Translations under genes and position numbers: made by a program
Assembly (NCBI GenBank): GCA_034231615.1
Contig: CM067315.1
Location: 31,277,407 to 31,341,406 of the forward strand
DNA length: 64,000 nucleotides
From: Meghimatium bilineatum
Taxonomy: Eukaryota > Mollusca > Gastropoda > Stylommatophora > Philomycidae
Direction: 5' to 3'
In this document: one piece after another, positions 22,345 to 31,885 of the stretch
How positions within the stretch are numbered: the stretch's first letter is position 1
How the letters are laid out: each line of letters starts with the position of its first letter
The notes under the pieces: model-generated
What the model was told of the DNA's origin: nothing
Seen by the model: the letters and a program-made list of their open reading frames with translations, nothing else
Databases searched by the model: none

Positions 22345-22895
22345 AATGTGATCTCGTCAAGACATTCAACCTGTGTACTCAAATCACTAAGAACGGACTA
22401 ATCGATACATGGACTATTACAATATCAACGAACATCCAGTACAAGTATTTAAGTATACTAAGGAACACAAACATAGAACATTCATATTCGTACTACAGGG
22501 ACCTAAAGGCCTACTTGTAAGCATAACAATGCTTAGAGGCATTGTTATGCGCTTCAGAGACAGAACAATGTTGCTTCAATGATGTTTGTTGATGTTGTAA
22601 TAGTCTTCGTCTTCATTGATCAAGTGATTCATTGAACATAGTAGTGAAAGGCTCTTTGTGGCTCTTTGGTAGCTAGTTTCATCATAGCCGTGGTGTATAG
22701 CTTATGATGATGTTCGTCCGTCGTAATCGACGTTGACCCAAAATTCAACCATAATAATAATAACAATAAGTAATAACAAGTAATAAAAGTTAATATTCCG
22801 TTTTTAAATGACTAACAAGTCCAATGCGCGCACAAAATGTTCTATTACAGAAATTACAACTGTAGAGGTGATTATGGGACGTTGAGATGTTTTTT
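22345..22895. other. Intron 5 unassigned DNA
   Basis: AT-rich, no gene seen. Two related blocks at about 22085-22135 and 22165-22225 (ACTTCGCAAAG / ACTTCACAAAG) show a small local duplication just upstream. Confidence 0.35.
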
Positions 22896-23180
22896 TCTAT
22901 TTTACATGCCCGCTTCTGTCTTGCAGCATCTTGCTTGGTCTCTTCTGCCGCTAGTGCTCCTGTTCTAAGGTTGTCATGCCATGCTGTTCTATCCTGAACG
23001 AGGCTCTCCCAAGATAATTTTAAGATGTTTCAGTGATGCCTTGAGCGTGTCTTTGAAGCGCTTTTTCTGTTCACTAGCTTTTCGAATTCCTGTCTTGAGT
23101 GCTCCATAATATATTTGTTTTGGTAGACGCGAGTCTTCCATACGCACAAGATGACCTGCCCAGCGTGCTTGCGCCTTCAT
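22896..23180 (-). pseudogene. LINE C-terminal fragment
   Basis: The minus strand encodes ARWAGHLVRMEDSRLPKQIY and KKRFKDTLKASLKHL, then DRTAWHDNLRTGA. This is the GHLVRMxDxRLPKQ...KRFKDxLKxSL...W motif series of a common animal LINE family. Confidence 0.85.
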
Positions 23181-23319
23181 AAGTAATGTGTAGATGCTTA
23201 TTGAAGTTGATTTTCCAAGACCTCGTATCCGGTACTTTGGACCACTAATGGATGTTTAGTAATTTACGTAATTTAAAATTTAGTAATTTAAAATTGTATA
23301 TACATTATTCATTCATTAA

Positions 23320-24050
23320 TTTTTCTTTTGCGCTGAAGTTAGCGCATAGGGCAGAGGTCAGATCTCTCCATTTCTGTCTGTTCAAATCTATTCTGTGCAG
23401 ATATACCTTATAACACAACACAAATACTATTGGCTGGATAGGCGTAAAGTAATTAGTCATTCCGTGTGTGTTCTTCCCATTTTCCAAGTTTTCTTCGTAA
23501 TACAGTTAATTCTTTGCCGTAGATATTAGTTTAGTGCAGTCACGATTCATTAAAACACATACTTTAAAAGAATAATAAGAATGGATAAAAGTATTTTCAA
23601 TAACATGAAGAACATATTAACAAAGAAACAAATCACAAACTGAAAATGAAAAGGATAATTATAAAGCGCTTCATCTGTTGTACAGTAATGTATGTCTCAG
23701 AAACATTCATTTTTCCTTTTGCGCTGAAGTTAGCGCATAGGGCAGAGGTCAGATCTCTCCAATTCTGTCTGTTCAAAGCTATTCTGTGCAGTTCTAGAAT
23801 AGTATGAATATTGGTTGTTTTACTTTCTCTAAGTATTGTTCTTCTGAGTGTTTCTTTTGGTCTACCCCTTGCTCTTTTGCCTGTAGGTATCCATTCAAGA
23901 GATTGGTGGTGTATTATGTTGGTGTCTGCGCATAGGACATGCCCGATGTAGGACCAACGGCTTTTTCTGATAACATCTGTGATGAAATTTTGATGTGTCT
24001 CTTCTCTGATTTTATCATTCGATTTGAATTCACTCCATGGGTGTTATCAG
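23320..24050 (-). pseudogene. Two LINE tail fragments
   Basis: The block at 23325-23395 (TTGCGCTGAAGTTAGCGCAT, GATCTCTCCATTTCTGTCTG) is repeated at 23715-23790. On the minus strand both give LNRQ(K/N)WRDLTSALCANFSA. The second copy continues into IPTGKRARGRPKETLRR. These are LINE C-termini, both frameshifted. Confidence 0.75.
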
Positions 24051-24109
24051 AAACATGGGAATGAATAAATAACTAGAAGACATAATTGATATATTTTCTC
24101 TTATTCTTC

Positions 24110-24350
24110 GTTCGTTCTCAAACTCCTGCAGATTAGCATGATGTAGTTATGAGAATGGAATGTTGTACAGCATTTTCTGCGATATCTGCGCCTTTCGATC
24201 TGTCACACCTGACTTCAGCATGGCAGCTGGGATAGTTTGACCCTATATGGGAAGGACCAGTCAACTCCCCCCCCCCATAACATTCTTAGTCGCCTCTTAC
24301 GACTTCCATAGAAGACGAACAGTGTTGATATTCATTGCTCCAATTTCAGG
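24110..24350 (+). repeat. Interspersed repeat Rep-A, diverged
   Basis: CGTTCTCAAACTCCTGCAGA, GACTTCAGCATGGC, CCTATATGGGA and AGTCGCC match the other copies. It is joined directly to a LINE tail at about 24360. Confidence 0.8.
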
Positions 24351-24359
24351 CCTCGGAAA

Positions 24360-24712
24360 CACATGGGATATTGATGTCTGTGAGATGTGGATATATAGAA
24401 GAACAGGGAGAACGTCATGGAAAGAGAAGAAAACGGACAAAGAGGTTCAAACAACACTTCTATGGAAAAATAACTATTAATAGAAATTCAAATAAAACGC
24501 AATATTTTGGACATATTGAAATATAGGAAACCTTGCTAAATGCCTTATTTGAGGGTAGAGTTAAGGCGAGGCGATCAAGAGATGGGCAGAGATACAGGTG
24601 GGAGAGAAAATAATGATGGTTGCAGCCTACAGAAGTGCACCCATAAAGCAATAGACAGAGAAAAATGTCCGCTTTAGACAACCTTCGTTACGGAGACGGC
24701 ACTTGATGATGA
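24360..24712 (+). pseudogene. LINE 3' end, RTSWKEKKT family
   Basis: CEMWIYRRTGRTSWKEKKTD is clear, then frames break. It is the same family as the open copy at 60425-61012 (-). It ends in GGCACTTGATGATGAGG, followed by a GATGAT/TTG microsatellite. Confidence 0.8.
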
Positions 24713-24795
24713 GGAAGATGATGATAATGATGTTGTTGTTGTTGTTGTTGGTGATGACGATGCTGGTGATGATCATAGTGATACTGATGATTCAG
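24707..24795. repeat. GATGAT / GTTGTT simple repeat
   Basis: Short imperfect trinucleotide run, probably the expanded 3' tail of the preceding LINE. Confidence 0.85.
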
Positions 24796-24864
24796 TAAAG
24801 ACCTTAATTCTATTTCCTGTTCATTCTGTCCTTATCTTTCTTCCTTATCTTTCGTTGGAAACAG

Positions 24865-25059
24865 CACGGCAGCAATGAAAATGAACAAGGAGTACCTGAC
24901 TCATATTCAAGGTATGGACAGCACTGTTTCAGCACTGCTGACCCCGGTCAGTAATACCATCAACAAGGATGGGACTGCACTGTTTGCAGCAATTTCTAGT
25001 ATTTTCATCGCTGACATGCTGAATTATCAGCTCAGCTCTCCGGGTACCATCGTTGTCAG
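24865..25059 (+). CDS. Gene A exon 6: SLC1 HP1 to TM7
   Basis: The acceptor is GGAAACAG|C and the donor GTCAG|GTGAGG. It completes Ser from exon 5 and reads STAAMKMNKEYLTHIQGMD, then STVSALLTPVSNTINKDGTA, then LFAAISSIFIADMLNYQLSS and PGTIVV. The EAAT equivalents are SSATLP, a VDxRI...FVLPVGATINMDGTALYEA segment and (A)IFIAQ. Asn and Asp of NMDGT (GltPh N310 and D312, sodium ligands) are present, but the intervening Met is Lys at about 24965-24967. The HP1 Pro (GltPh P283) is also Lys. Both changes are unusual for a sodium-coupled member. The exon leaves AG for the next exon. Confidence 0.95.
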
Positions 25060-25204
25060 GTGAGGTACTATTGATACTTGAGTAATACTGAAGTATGTAA
25101 GGTATTATTATTACTGTAGTAATACTGACGTCTGTGAGGTATTATTATTACTGGAGTAATAATAAAGTTGGGGAGGTAATTTTGATATCGGAGTAATACT
25201 AAAG

Positions 25205-25425
25205 TTGGGAGTCGCGTTAGCGCAGTGGTTAGCGAACTGGCTTCGCATATGAGTGGTCCTGGGTTCATTCCCCAGTTGAGGCGGAAATATTTTTCAGATC
25301 ACAACGGATCCCGGGTCGACCCAGCCATAAATGGGTACCTTAATAATCCAGGAAGTAAAGACTGCGAGGGAGAGGAGATGGCTACCGCCCTCATTTGCGA
25401 GAGACGACATTTCGACCAGTGAGTC
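25205..25425 (+). repeat. tRNA-derived SINE (SINE-1)
   Basis: It has a tRNA-like head with A-box TTAGCGCAGTGGTTAGCG and B-box GGGTTCATTCCCC, about 45 bp apart as in class II pol III promoters. The body contains CGGGTCGACCCAGCC, AAATGGGTACC and AGTAAAGACTGCGAGGGAGA. Copies lie at 27331-27580 and 63918-64000. It is not a functional tRNA: there is no CCA-ready acceptor stem. Confidence 0.88.
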
Positions 25426-25568
25426 TTCTTTGCGGAAAAGGTGGTAGACAAACAACAAGTCTAACATAGAAACGCACACGTAATGTATAGGGAATAAGAA
25501 AAGGAAATGCGAGGAGAAGATAAGCAGCGTTGGTTGTTATTAAATTATTGAGAGAGGGAGGACGACAA

Positions 25569-26144
25569 GAGCAATAACACTCTTTCTTCAGGTCTTTACT
25601 TATAGTTTAGCATCAATTAGCAATAACACTCTTTCTTCAGGTCTTTACTTATAGTTTAGTGTCAATTAGCAATAACACTCTTTCTTCAGGTCTTTACTTA
25701 TAGTTTAGTGTCAATTAGCAATAACACTCTTTCTTCAGGTCTTTACTTATAGTTTAGTGTCAATTAGCTATAACACTCTTTCTTCAGGTCTTTACTTATA
25801 GTTTAGTGTCAATTAGCAATAACACTCTTTCTTCAGGTCTTTACTTATAGTTTAGTGTCAATTAGCTATAACACTCTTTCTTCAGGTCTTTACATATAGT
25901 TTAGTGTCAATAACACTCTTTCATCAGGTCTTTACTTATAGTTTAGTGTCAATTAGCAGTAATACTCTGTTTCTTCACGTCGTTGTTTCTAGTTTAGTGT
26001 CAATTAGCAGTAATACTCTGTTTCTTCATGTCTTTGTTTCTAGTTTAGTGTCAATTAGCAGTAATACTCTATTTTTCACGTCTTTGTTTCTAGTTTAGTG
26101 TCAATTAGCAGTAATACTCTGTTTCTTCATGTCTTTGTTTCTAG
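25569..26144 (+). repeat. 51-bp minisatellite that carries the exon 7 splice acceptor
   Basis: About 11 units of mostly 51 bp (TTTAGTGTCAATTAGCAATA followed by a CTCTTTCTTCAGGTC-type tract and TTACTTATAG). Each unit contains a pyrimidine tract, an AG and the bases TTTAGTGTCAATTA that begin exon 7. The last four units have TTTCTAG instead of TTATAG, which removes an in-frame stop. One unit (26044-26093) is 50 bp. The array ends exactly at the real acceptor. Confidence 0.95.
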
Positions 26145-26279
26145 TTTAGTGTCAATTACGTGTGCGATGACATCCCCAGAAGTCCCTCAAGCAGGCCTTA
26201 TTACATTAACCATTGTTCTAACGGCTGTCGGACTTCCAGTGGAACACATATCTCATATTCTTTTAGTGGATTTCCTTTC
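26145..26279 (+). CDS. Gene A exon 7: SLC1 HP2 to start of TM8
   Basis: The acceptor TTTGTTTCTAG|T is the only nearby one giving the right phase (AG plus T for Ser) and an exact family length. The donor is CTTTC|GTAAGT. It encodes LVSITCAMTSPEVPQAGL, ITLTIVLTAVGLPVEHISHI and LLVDFLS. VPQAGL, TIVL-AVGLP and the VD of TM8 (GltPh D390) are conserved. The HP2 tip, normally SIGAAG or similar, is AMTSPE: two Gly and the Na2-site Ser/Thr pattern are lost. The exon start is repeated many times in the upstream minisatellite. Confidence 0.94.
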
Positions 26280-26289
26280 GTAAGTTTCT

Positions 26290-26645
26290 TTTAAAATTTG
26301 TTAAATAATAACAAAACTGTCAGAGGTGGACAAGGTGGAAAGTACCGTAGTAACATAAATAAGAAGCGATAATACTAACAATAACAGTAATGATAACAGT
26401 AATGATAATAGTAATGATAACGTACTATTGAGGCTGTGTAGTTATATAATAAATAAATATAGAAAAATACTAAATGTAAAGTAATGAAAATGAAAATTAA
26501 TATTAAAAAAACAAAAGAAAAATAAACTTTGTCCACGGTACGATCCAAGATTCACTTTAAGGAAGAAACAACATGAGACTAAAGATAAACATATAATACG
26601 ATAGGTAAAAACATCATTTAGAAAAATGGAAAATATATTGTTTAA
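26290..26645. other. Intron 7, proximal AT-rich DNA
   Basis: Short (AACAGTAATGAT)-type repeats at about 26375-26420. No gene seen. Confidence 0.4.
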
Positions 26646-26649
26646 TATG

Positions 26650-27118
26650 ACTGTCATTAGAGGTGAGAGAGTTCTGCAGTGCTATATAACCCCTATACTA
26701 ACCCCTATACTATATAGGTGCGCGTTTTGGACAATAAACAAACTGGAAAGTGAGAAATAAAAGGTAACAGAGATGTCGATCTACAGAAGAATGCTGAGAA
26801 TACCATGGACTGCCAGAAATACTAAGGTAGAGGTATTGAAAGAGTCCGATTCGAAACGGACCTTACTCAACAATATAAGAAAAAGGAAATATTCTTTTTT
26901 TGACAACTTCATGAGACAGGCAGGTTTGGAGAACATAGTCACAACAGGCAAAATTGAAGGCAACAGAGACAAAGGGCGACAACGTGAGAAAATATTAGAC
27001 AGTTTGACAACCTGGCACGGCAAGGAAACAACAACGACTTTGATACATAATACTGTGGACAGAGAGCTGTGGAGAGCCATGACCGCCTACGCCAGCCGGC
27101 AGGCCACCTGATAATGAT
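26650..27118 (+). pseudogene. LINE 3' end, IPWTAR family
   Basis: Frame 26773-27111 is open: MSIYRRMLRIPWTARNTKVE, then FFDNFMRQAGLENIVTTGKI, then RQREKILDSLTTWHGKE and WRAMTAYASRQAT, then stop. The upstream part (about 26650-26772) matches 48765-48864 and encodes the CxFWTINKLES-type segment with stops. It ends ATAATGATGATA. Confidence 0.88.
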
Positions 27119-27330
27119 GATATATTCCACATCCCATAGAAAACCTCCCTGCACTCCTTCACAGGAAAACATCCAGTAATGACAGATTTTTTGTCTTTTG
27201 TCAAATAATTCTCATGGATGACTAAGAGATGCACCCCAGCTAGCATTACACTTTTGTTTCTTGTGGCACACTCCTAATTGACGGGGGATGCTAGATGTGT
27301 CATCACTGTGGCACACTCCTAGGTGGCACT

Positions 27331-27585
27331 GGTAGCCGCCTAGAGCAGTGGTTAACGCACTGGCTTCGCATATGAGTGGTCCTGAGTTCATTCCCCAGTT
27401 GAGGCGGAAATATTTATCAGATCTCAATGGCTCCGGGTCGACCCAACCTTAAATGGGCACCGGATTAATCCGGGGAGTAAAGACTGCGAGGGAGAGGAGA
27501 TGGCTACCGCCCTCATTTGCAGAGGCTCTGAAATGTGAGATCGCTAACATCTCACAACCCTACGGCATTAATAAATGTTATGGGT
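27331..27585 (+). repeat. tRNA-derived SINE (SINE-1)
   Basis: Has the same A-box (CCTAGAGCAGTGGTTAACG) and B-box (GAGTTCATTCCCC), the CCGGGTCGACCCAACC and AAATGGGCACCGG body, AGTAAAGACTGCGAGGGAGA, and a longer tail ending near AATAAATGTTATGGG. It is the fullest copy in the window. Confidence 0.88.
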
Positions 27586-27594
27586 TACGTTACC

Positions 27595-27830
27595 ATTACA
27601 CATAGGTGACGGGGAATGATAGATGTGTTATTACTGCGGATAGGTCAATAAATCTAACCGAAAGATAATACATTCGTTGGTCCGTACATGTGTGTGATGT
27701 GCTATTTGCAGCTTGCGATGATTCTGATGTACTGGACTTCTTCTCCTCGGGGACTAAACAAGCATCCTTTAACCACCCTTGCACAACGATTTGAGACATC
27801 CTTAGGTTCATGCTTGCAACTCATGCCCTT
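27595..27830. repeat. Interspersed repeat Rep-C
   Basis: Shares GGGGAATGATAGATGTGT, TGCGGATAGGTCAATA and later blocks with 61200-61400 and 42110-42170. Coding content not recognised. Confidence 0.55.
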
Positions 27831-27904
27831 CTCCATTTGATTATTTCCCTTGGCAGTGTTTATCAAGTTTATTTTTATACCTTATTAACTTAATTATAAA
27901 TTTT

Positions 27905-27970
27905 TTTAAGGTTAGGGTCAGGGTTACGAGAGTTGTTGATTACATAACTAATCCTAACCCTAAATAACTT
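27905..27970. repeat. Telomere-like motifs in inverted orientation
   Basis: GGTTAGGGTCAGGGTTA at about 27910 is followed about 35 bp later by TAATCCTAACCCTAAATAA. These are TTAGGG-related strings facing each other. Confidence 0.5.
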
Positions 27971-27974
27971 TATA

Positions 27975-28590
27975 TTAAAACTAATAAAGGATAATCATAA
28001 ACTGACAAATATTGCCAAGAGATATAATCAAATAGGAGGTCACGCGTTCGAAACAAGAACCTATCCTTATATACCTCTAGGTATCTCCACAGTCACTCAA
28101 CTGAGAAGAGCCTGTTTCTGTTAGAAAGGTTATGGCGTGTGAACAGCTACCTGCTTAACAGCTAAAGGGTTTATTTCATAATCATCATCGTTATCATCAT
28201 AAAGCTAACGTACACATATATTTCTTCCTTAGGTTATATACAAATCTGTTTATTTCTGTGACCATACTTTTAACAGTTCTACAGCACTTGTGTTTAGAAT
28301 ATCCACTATATGTAATTACATAAGGATGACTTTAAAATTCGCGCAGATGAAATATCATGTTTAATTGAAACAAGTGTAAAGCCCAATTACATCAGAATAA
28401 AGTAAGCTTATATCGCGTATAAATTTGCCGCTGTGAAACTTGGAATAACCAGCCCGCAAGAGTTATATCTGGAGAAGAGATTAATATCATCGGCTAGAGA
28501 TTGGCTTTTGCATAATGGATGGTCTGGTTGTCCATGTGTGAAACCTTTAGACTTTCTCACATATAAAAAAGGGGGGAGGTTTTAACCTTA
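27975..28590. other. Intron 7 unassigned DNA
   Basis: About 28130-28200 carries the ACAGCTAAAGGGTTTATTTC...CATCATC tail also seen at 43860 and 61520, the 3' end of an interspersed family. No exon was found that fits the SLC1 frame. Confidence 0.4.
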
Positions 28591-29015
28591 AAAAAAGTCT
28601 TTCGGCCTATCCACGTGTGCAAAAGTATTTCGGCCTTTCCACGTGTACAAAAGTTTTTCGGCCTATCCACGTGTGCACCTTTCTTTGGAGAAAGTTGATG
28701 ATCATTTATCTACCCTGTGGCTAAACTCCTTGTGCTAAAAGTTATGTTCTGATTTCTTAAATGAGTGAACATCCCAACAAATCATGGTCGGATTTCATTA
28801 AGGGGCTAATACTTCAACAATTGATGCTCTGATTTCTTAAAGGCGAGGAACTTCCCAACAAGCAATTTTCCGATTTCTTAAAGGCAGCGAAAATCTCAAC
28901 AAATAATGTTCTGATTTCTTAAATAGGCCAATATCCCAACACGTCATGTTCTGAATTCTTAAAGGAGCTAATATCCCAATAAGTCAGTTTCTGATTTCTT
29001 AAAGGTGGTGATTTT
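28590..29015. repeat. Degenerate minisatellites (intron 7)
   Basis: Three copies of a roughly 30-bp unit with TTTCGGCCTATCCACGTGTG (28595-28680), then about seven diverged copies of a roughly 42-bp unit with TGATTTCTTAAAGG and TCCCAACAA (28740-29010). Confidence 0.85.
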
Positions 29016-29114
29016 TACAGCACCCCTATCCCTTTTATACGGTCCTGTAAATATACTTTAACGTCAAAATTAAATAGGCGCAAAAATGACTGTTTTTTTT
29101 AAATTGTTATTCTT

Positions 29115-30343
29115 TGTCACAATTACATGTATCATTTCCCTTGTCACTATTACATGTATCATTTCTCTTGTCACTATTACATGTATCTCTTCCCTTGTCA
29201 CTATTACATGTATCATTTCCCTTGTTACTATTATATGTAATCTTTCTCTTATCACTATTACAGAGATCATTTCCCTTGTCAATATTACATGTATCATTTC
29301 TCTTGTCACTATTACATGTATCATTTCTCTTGTCACTATTACATGTATTATTTCTCTTGTCACTATTACATGTATCATTTCTCTTGTCACTATTACATGT
29401 ATCATTTCTCTCATCACTATTACAGAGATCATTTCTCTTGTCACTATTACATGTATCATTTCTCTTATCACTATTACATGTATCATTTCTCTTGTCACTA
29501 TTACATGTATCATTTCTCTTGTCACTATTACATGTATCATTTCTCTTGTCAATATTACATGTATCTCTTCCCTTGTCACTATTACATGTATCATTTCTCT
29601 TGTCACTATTACATGTATCATTTCTCTTGTCAATATTACATGTATCTCTTCCCTTGTCACTATTACATGTATCATTTCTCTTGTCACTATTACATGTATC
29701 ATTTCTCTTGTCACTATTACATGTATCTCTTCCCTTGTCACTATTACATGTATCATTTCTCTTGTCACTATTACATGTATCATTTCTCTTGTCACTATTA
29801 CATGTATCATTTCTCTTGTCACTATTACATGGATCATTTCTCTTGTCACTATTACATGTATCATTTCTCTTGTCAATATTACATGTATCTCTTCCCTTGT
29901 CACTATTAAATGTATCATTTCTCTTGTCACTATTACATGTATCATTTCTCTTGTCAATATTGCATGTATCTCTTCCCTTGTCACTATTACATGTATCATT
30001 TCTCTTGTCACTATTACATGTATCATTTCTCTTGTCACTCTTACATGTATCTCTTCCCTTGTCACTATTACATGTATCATTTCTCTTGTCACTATTACAT
30101 GTATCATTTCTCTTGTCACTATTACATGTATCATTTCTCTTATCACTATTACATGGATCATTTCTCTTGTCACTATTACATGTATCATTTCTCTTGTCAA
30201 TATTACATGTATCTCTTCCCTTGTCACTATTACATGTATCATTTCCCTTGTCACTATTACATGTATCTCTTCCCTTGTCACTATTACATGTATCATTTCC
30301 CTTGTTACTATTACAGAGATAATTTCTCTTGTCACTATTACAG
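29115..30343. repeat. 27-bp minisatellite that reaches the exon 8 splice acceptor
   Basis: About 45 units of 27 bp: TTACATGTATCATTTCTCTT plus GTCACTA. The final acceptor sequence CACTATTACAG|AGATCATTTC is itself one unit in which CATGTAT is replaced by CAGAGAT. The same variant occurs in units near 29263, 29424 and 30316. The period is divisible by three and lacks stops in most frames, which explains 400-residue open frames on both strands. These are not genes. Confidence 0.97.
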
Positions 30344-30446
30344 AGATCATTTCCGATCACTTGCCAATGTTTGGGGCAACTGCATAGGCTCTGGAATAAT
30401 AAGCTATTTCTACGATGCGCCCTCCACACAGTTAGGAAACAGGAAG
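30344..30446 (+). CDS. Gene A exon 8: SLC1 TM8
   Basis: The acceptor is TATTACAG|A and the donor AACAGGAAG|GTACCA. With TC of exon 7 it gives Ser, then DHFRSLANVWGNCIGSGII, then SYFYDAPSTQLGNRK. The family motif is D-R-x-R-T-x-x-N-V-x-G-D-x-x-G-A-G. Kept are Asp (GltPh D394, amino-group contact), Arg (R397, side-chain carboxylate contact), Asn (N401) and the spacing. Thr (T398) is Ser, and the sodium-site Asp (D405) is Asn. The exon begins inside the 27-bp minisatellite. Confidence 0.93.
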
Positions 30447-30539
30447 GTACCACCCCTAGAGTGTTTGTGTTGTGTGCAAAAATCTCTTTTTAATTAAACT
30501 GCTTTCTGTTTCAACCATAAATGTACTTTCAAAAGTGTT

Positions 30540-30735
30540 AAAATGTATATCCTTGACAAAATTATAAAATGTACATCACTCACAAATTTAAAAAAAAAAA
30601 GAATCTCATTGACAAATTGTGAAATATATGTCATTGACAAATTGTAAAAATGTATTTCATTGACAAATTTTAAAAAGGAATATCATTGACAAAATTGTAA
30701 AAATGTATATCATTGACAGATTGTAAAAAAATATC
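30540..30735. repeat. Degenerate 26- to 30-bp repeat
   Basis: Seven or so diverged copies of a unit with ATATCATTGACAAATTGTAA, directly downstream of exon 8. Confidence 0.8.
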
Positions 30736-30859
30736 GATTTCATTACCATTATTTTGTGGCAGTGTATTTTATTGTCTTGAATTTCGTAGTTAAAGCTTCC
30801 TGAATAGAGAGCTACGGAAACCATCAATATACATACCCTTTGTCATATACTAAGGGAAA

Positions 30860-31425
30860 CTACACAGCAATGGGTTTACCTTTAGTGCGGTGTCATCTGC
30901 TAGGGTAGACTGAGCACTAATAACTCTACCCAGAGTACGGTGTCATCTGCTAGGAGAAACTGAGCACTAATATGTCTACCCCGAGTACGATGTCATCTGC
31001 TAGGAGAGACTGAGCACTAATAGGTCTACCCAGAGTACGGTGTCATCTGCTAGGAGAGACTGAGCACTATTAAGACTACCCAGAGTACGGTGTCATATTC
31101 TAGGGTAGACTGAGCAGCAATTGGTCTACCCAGATAACGGTGTCATCTGCTAGGAGAGACTGAGCACTAATAAGTCTACCCAGAGTACGGTGTCATCTGC
31201 TAGGAGAGACTGAGCACTAATAAGTCTACCCAGAGTACGGTGTCATCTTCTAGGGTAGACTGAGCACCAATAGGTCTACCCAGAGTACGGTGTCATCTGC
31301 TAGGGTAGACTGAGCACCAATAGGTCTACCCAGAGTACGGTGTCATCTGCTAGGGTAGACTGAGCACCAATAGGTCTACCCAGAGTACGGTGTCATCTGC
31401 TAGGGTAGACTGAGCACCAATGGCT
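30860..31425. repeat. 50-bp minisatellite (intron 8)
   Basis: About 11 copies of a 50-bp unit containing GGTCTACCCAGAGTACGGTG and TAGGGTAGACTGAGCACCAA. The later copies are the most uniform. Confidence 0.97.
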
Positions 31426-31603
31426 CTTCAAGAAATACAATGATGTCGGTTTACAATTTATCAATAGAATATGGATGGAACTGATGCAATTGAGAGAAAG
31501 ATGTAGGACAGGAATCAGAAAAGAAAGTTAACTCAATTCTCTATCATATATGTTGTCATGCTTGCTTGCAGTAGATCGCTCGTCCTCAGTTCCCATCTGA
31601 CAC

Positions 31604-31885
31604 TCTTCTTCTTCAGCGTTCGTTCTCAAACTCCTGCAGATTAGTAGGATGTAGTCCGGAGAACGGAATGCGTTGTGTCATGGTTTACAGCATTGTTGCG
31701 ATATCTGCGCCTTTCGGCCTGACACATCCGATTTCAGCATAGATTTGTGTCACTTATCCTATATGGGATGGGACAGCCAACTCCACCCCATAACCTCCTT
31801 AGTCGCCTCATACGACATGCATGGAAGGTAAGCAGTGTTGCTAGTCTTTGCTCCCCTTTCGGGCCCCGGCAACACACGGGCAATC
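31604..31885 (+). repeat. Interspersed repeat Rep-A
   Basis: Full-looking copy bounded by TTCTTCTTCAGCGTTCGTTC at the left and CCGGCAACACACGGGC at the right. Confidence 0.88.

Noticed and set aside
25205..25290. A functional tRNA gene
   Set aside because: A and B boxes are present, but the sequence continues into a SINE body and has sister copies at 27331 and 63918.
26149..26152. Acceptor TTTAG|TG for exon 7
   Set aside because: It would leave the wrong phase after exon 6. The acceptor at 26144 gives both the right phase and the exact family length in HP2.
29070..30497. Open frames of 200-450 codons on both strands
   Set aside because: They come from the 27-bp repeat, whose length is a multiple of three and which lacks stops in most frames. 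Only the last 103 bp (30344-30446) are a supported exon.
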